Source of the DNA: Desulfobacteraceae bacterium | Lineage (GTDB): Bacteria > Desulfobacterota > Desulfobacteria > Desulfobacterales > Desulfobacteraceae | Assembly: GCA_022712835.1 (NCBI GenBank) | Contig: JAFLJU010000131.1 | Span: 1-7,581, forward strand | Reading direction: 5' to 3' | Length of the DNA: 7,581 nt | Shown here: one piece after another, positions 6,997 through 7,581 of the stretch | Numbering within the stretch: the stretch's first letter is position 1 | Layout: every line of letters starts with the position of its first letter | The notes under the pieces: generated by a model | The model's database searches: none | Told to the model about the DNA's origin: nothing | What the model saw: the letters and a program-made list of their open reading frames with translations, nothing else | Translations under genes and position numbers: made by a program

Positions 6997-7189
6997 AATT
7001 CAAGAAAGATACCAGGAGGAAGGCGCGGCATCATAAAAATGAAATCCATGCAATTTTTTCAGACAACAGGGCTTCGCCAAGTACGCAACCTCTTTAAATA
7101 CAGATAGTTGGAATCAGTTCATTTTTTTTTATTAGGTGGAAGCGGATCAAAGTTGGGAAGGCGGGAACCCGCCGGACCGCACAAGGTTT

Positions 7190-7205
7190 GATGCAGATTT
7201 GCATC
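7190..7205. promoter_or_regulatory. Palindrome GATGCA-N4-TGCATC (site 1)
   Basis: GATGCAGATTTGCATC is a perfect 6+6 dyad with a 4-base spacer, the best copy of a motif found three times in this gap. Its centre is 73 bases (about seven helical turns) from that of site 2. On the minus strand it overlaps the only GG-N10-GC pair of the region (7207-7191), a weak sigma-54 -24/-12 candidate. It is a probable operator or activator site; the cognate protein is inferred to be the adjacent regulator. Confidence 0.5.
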
Positions 7206-7260
7206 CATGGGGACCCAAAAGACACAGCCAAACCTTTATGGATAGGTTCCCCCTCCTTGT

Positions 7261-7296
7261 TTGATGCACAAAGACATCAAGATGCATTGACGCATC
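7261..7296. promoter_or_regulatory. Tandem palindromes (sites 2 and 3), candidate activator-binding sites
   Basis: Site 2, GATGCA-CAAA-GACATC (7263-7278, two mismatches to the perfect dyad), is also a perfect TTGATG-N8-CATCAA dyad (7261-7280). Site 3, GATGCA-TTGA-CGCATC (7281-7296), has one mismatch. Their centres are 18 bases apart and they begin 30 bases past the regulator stop codon. Paired dyads upstream of a promoter are the usual layout of sites for sigma-54 activators. Confidence 0.5.
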
Positions 7297-7325
7297 AAGA
7301 AACCGGCCCTTCAACTATTGGCTCT

Positions 7326-7581
7326 TTACTGGGTGGTCTGAATATTGTAACGCTGGAGTTTTCGCACCACCGTGGACTGATTCACCTTAAGCGCCTCTGC
7401 CATTTGGCGGGTGGTCCTGTGCCTGGCCAGGGCCTGCTCTAGAACATTGCGCTCCACATCGGCCAGAATCTCAGACAGGGGGCGGTGGTCATAACCGGCC
7501 AGGGAAGCTGTGGGAACCCGGCCGCACCAATTATTGGGGAGGCTTCCGGGAATAATGATCTCCCCCGGGGTAATCACCACC
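7326..7581 (-). CDS. Sigma-54-dependent transcriptional activator, C-terminal end only
   Basis: Only the last 84 complete codons are in the window; the reading frame stays open to the edge. It ends in a Fis/TyrR-type helix-turn-helix: a helix at about residues 36-52 (ILADVERNVLEQALARH), then TTRQMAEALKVNQSTVVRKL as the DNA-binding unit. The preceding stretch ITPGEIIIPGSLPNNW (about 3-18) corresponds to the end of the AAA+ domain, where many activators read G-x-I-x-x-x-D-L-P. Family members hydrolyse ATP to open sigma-54 RNA polymerase promoters, often after sensing a ligand or signal through an N-terminal PAS or ACT domain that is not visible here. It lies upstream of abfD on the same strand, so it is the likely local regulator of 4-hydroxybutyrate/lactone use. 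That link is inferred from position and nearby palindromes. Confidence 0.88.
   Translation of the reverse strand, partial: VVITPGEIIIPGSLPNNWCGRVPTASLAGYDHRPLSEILADVERNVLEQALARHRTTRQMAEALKVNQSTVVRKLQRYNIQTTQ

Larger units (their letters stand above)
6892..7325. other. 434-bp regulatory gap between the activator gene and abfD
   Basis: No gene of ordinary size is visible here on either strand. From the regulator side it holds three related palindromes (7296-7190), a perfect GGCGGG-AA-CCCGCC inverted repeat (7160-7173), a T9 run (7122-7130) and a leader with two mini-ORFs just before abfD (6996-6910). I found no -24/-12 element of good quality on the minus strand. The only GG-N10-GC pair is a poor match at 7207-7191 inside a palindrome. 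No convincing sigma-70 promoter is visible either. It must contain the cluster promoter unless transcription runs through from the regulator gene. Confidence 0.7.

Noticed and set aside
6888..7034. 48-codon minus-strand frame whose TGA overlaps the abfD ATG
   Set aside because: The ATGA overlap looked like translational coupling, but its ATG has no Shine-Dalgarno, it uses rare AGG/AGA codons created by another frame's ribosome site, and the product resembles nothing I know.
7160..7173. GGCGGG-AA-CCCGCC as a terminator for the activator gene
   Set aside because: The 2-base centre leaves too small a loop and no T run follows on the minus strand. It is more likely a binding site or chance.
7209..7252. 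Nested GGGGACC / GGTTCCCC and AACC / GGTT pairing as a terminator after the regulator
   Set aside because: The stem is imperfect and no U tract follows in the direction of transcription.
7188..7442. 84-codon plus-strand frame in the regulatory gap
   Set aside because: It overlaps the helix-turn-helix end of the activator on the other strand, lacks a ribosome site and starts inside a palindrome.
1..7581. CRISPR arrays, tRNA or rRNA genes, insertion sequences, attachment sites
   Set aside because: No regularly spaced repeats, cloverleaf, transposase or terminal inverted repeats are visible. The region looks like ordinary chromosomal metabolic DNA.

Overview
The sequence suggests a strictly anaerobic bacterium, most likely a sulfate-reducing Desulfobacterota of the Desulfobacteraceae type. 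The reasons are an oxygen-sensitive 4-hydroxybutyryl-CoA dehydratase, a flavodoxin/bis-[4Fe-4S] fusion protein, a sigma-54 activator of the TyrR-HTH kind, and base composition near 50% G+C. This placement is inference from gene content and cannot be confirmed here. All recognised genes lie on the minus strand, so transcription runs from high to low coordinates.

In transcription order: (1) 7581-7326 is the C-terminal end of a sigma-54-dependent activator with a Fis/TyrR-type helix-turn-helix, cut by the window edge. (2) 7325-6892 is a 434-bp regulatory gap. It holds three similar palindromes (GATGCA-N4-TGCATC type) and a leader with two tiny ORFs, each with its own Shine-Dalgarno. (3) 6891-3202 is a catabolic cluster: abfD (4-hydroxybutyryl-CoA dehydratase), abfT (4-hydroxybutyrate CoA-transferase) and a metallo-beta-lactamase-fold lactonase closely resembling AttM/BlcC, the gamma-butyrolactone lactonase of Agrobacterium. 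A strong hairpin terminator follows at about 3165-3130. (4) 2969-1796 is a two-gene unit: an EFR1-type flavodoxin-ferredoxin fusion and a 112-residue protein of unknown function. (5) 1648-1 is dnaK with its own sigma-70-like promoter; the last 85-90 or so codons lie outside the window.

The cluster reads as a complete short route: gamma-butyrolactone is opened to 4-hydroxybutyrate (lactonase), activated to 4-hydroxybutyryl-CoA (AbfT) and dehydrated to crotonyl-CoA (AbfD), which enters beta-oxidation. This is an anaerobic counterpart of the aerobic Agrobacterium blcABC operon, with CoA activation and radical dehydration replacing oxidation through succinate semialdehyde. The upstream activator and the palindromes are the obvious candidates for its control. 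The join of a BlcC-type lactonase to AbfT/AbfD is the most notable feature of the window. A secondary point is that this AbfD appears to be one residue shorter between the active-site Tyr and the cluster-binding Cys than the Clostridium enzyme.
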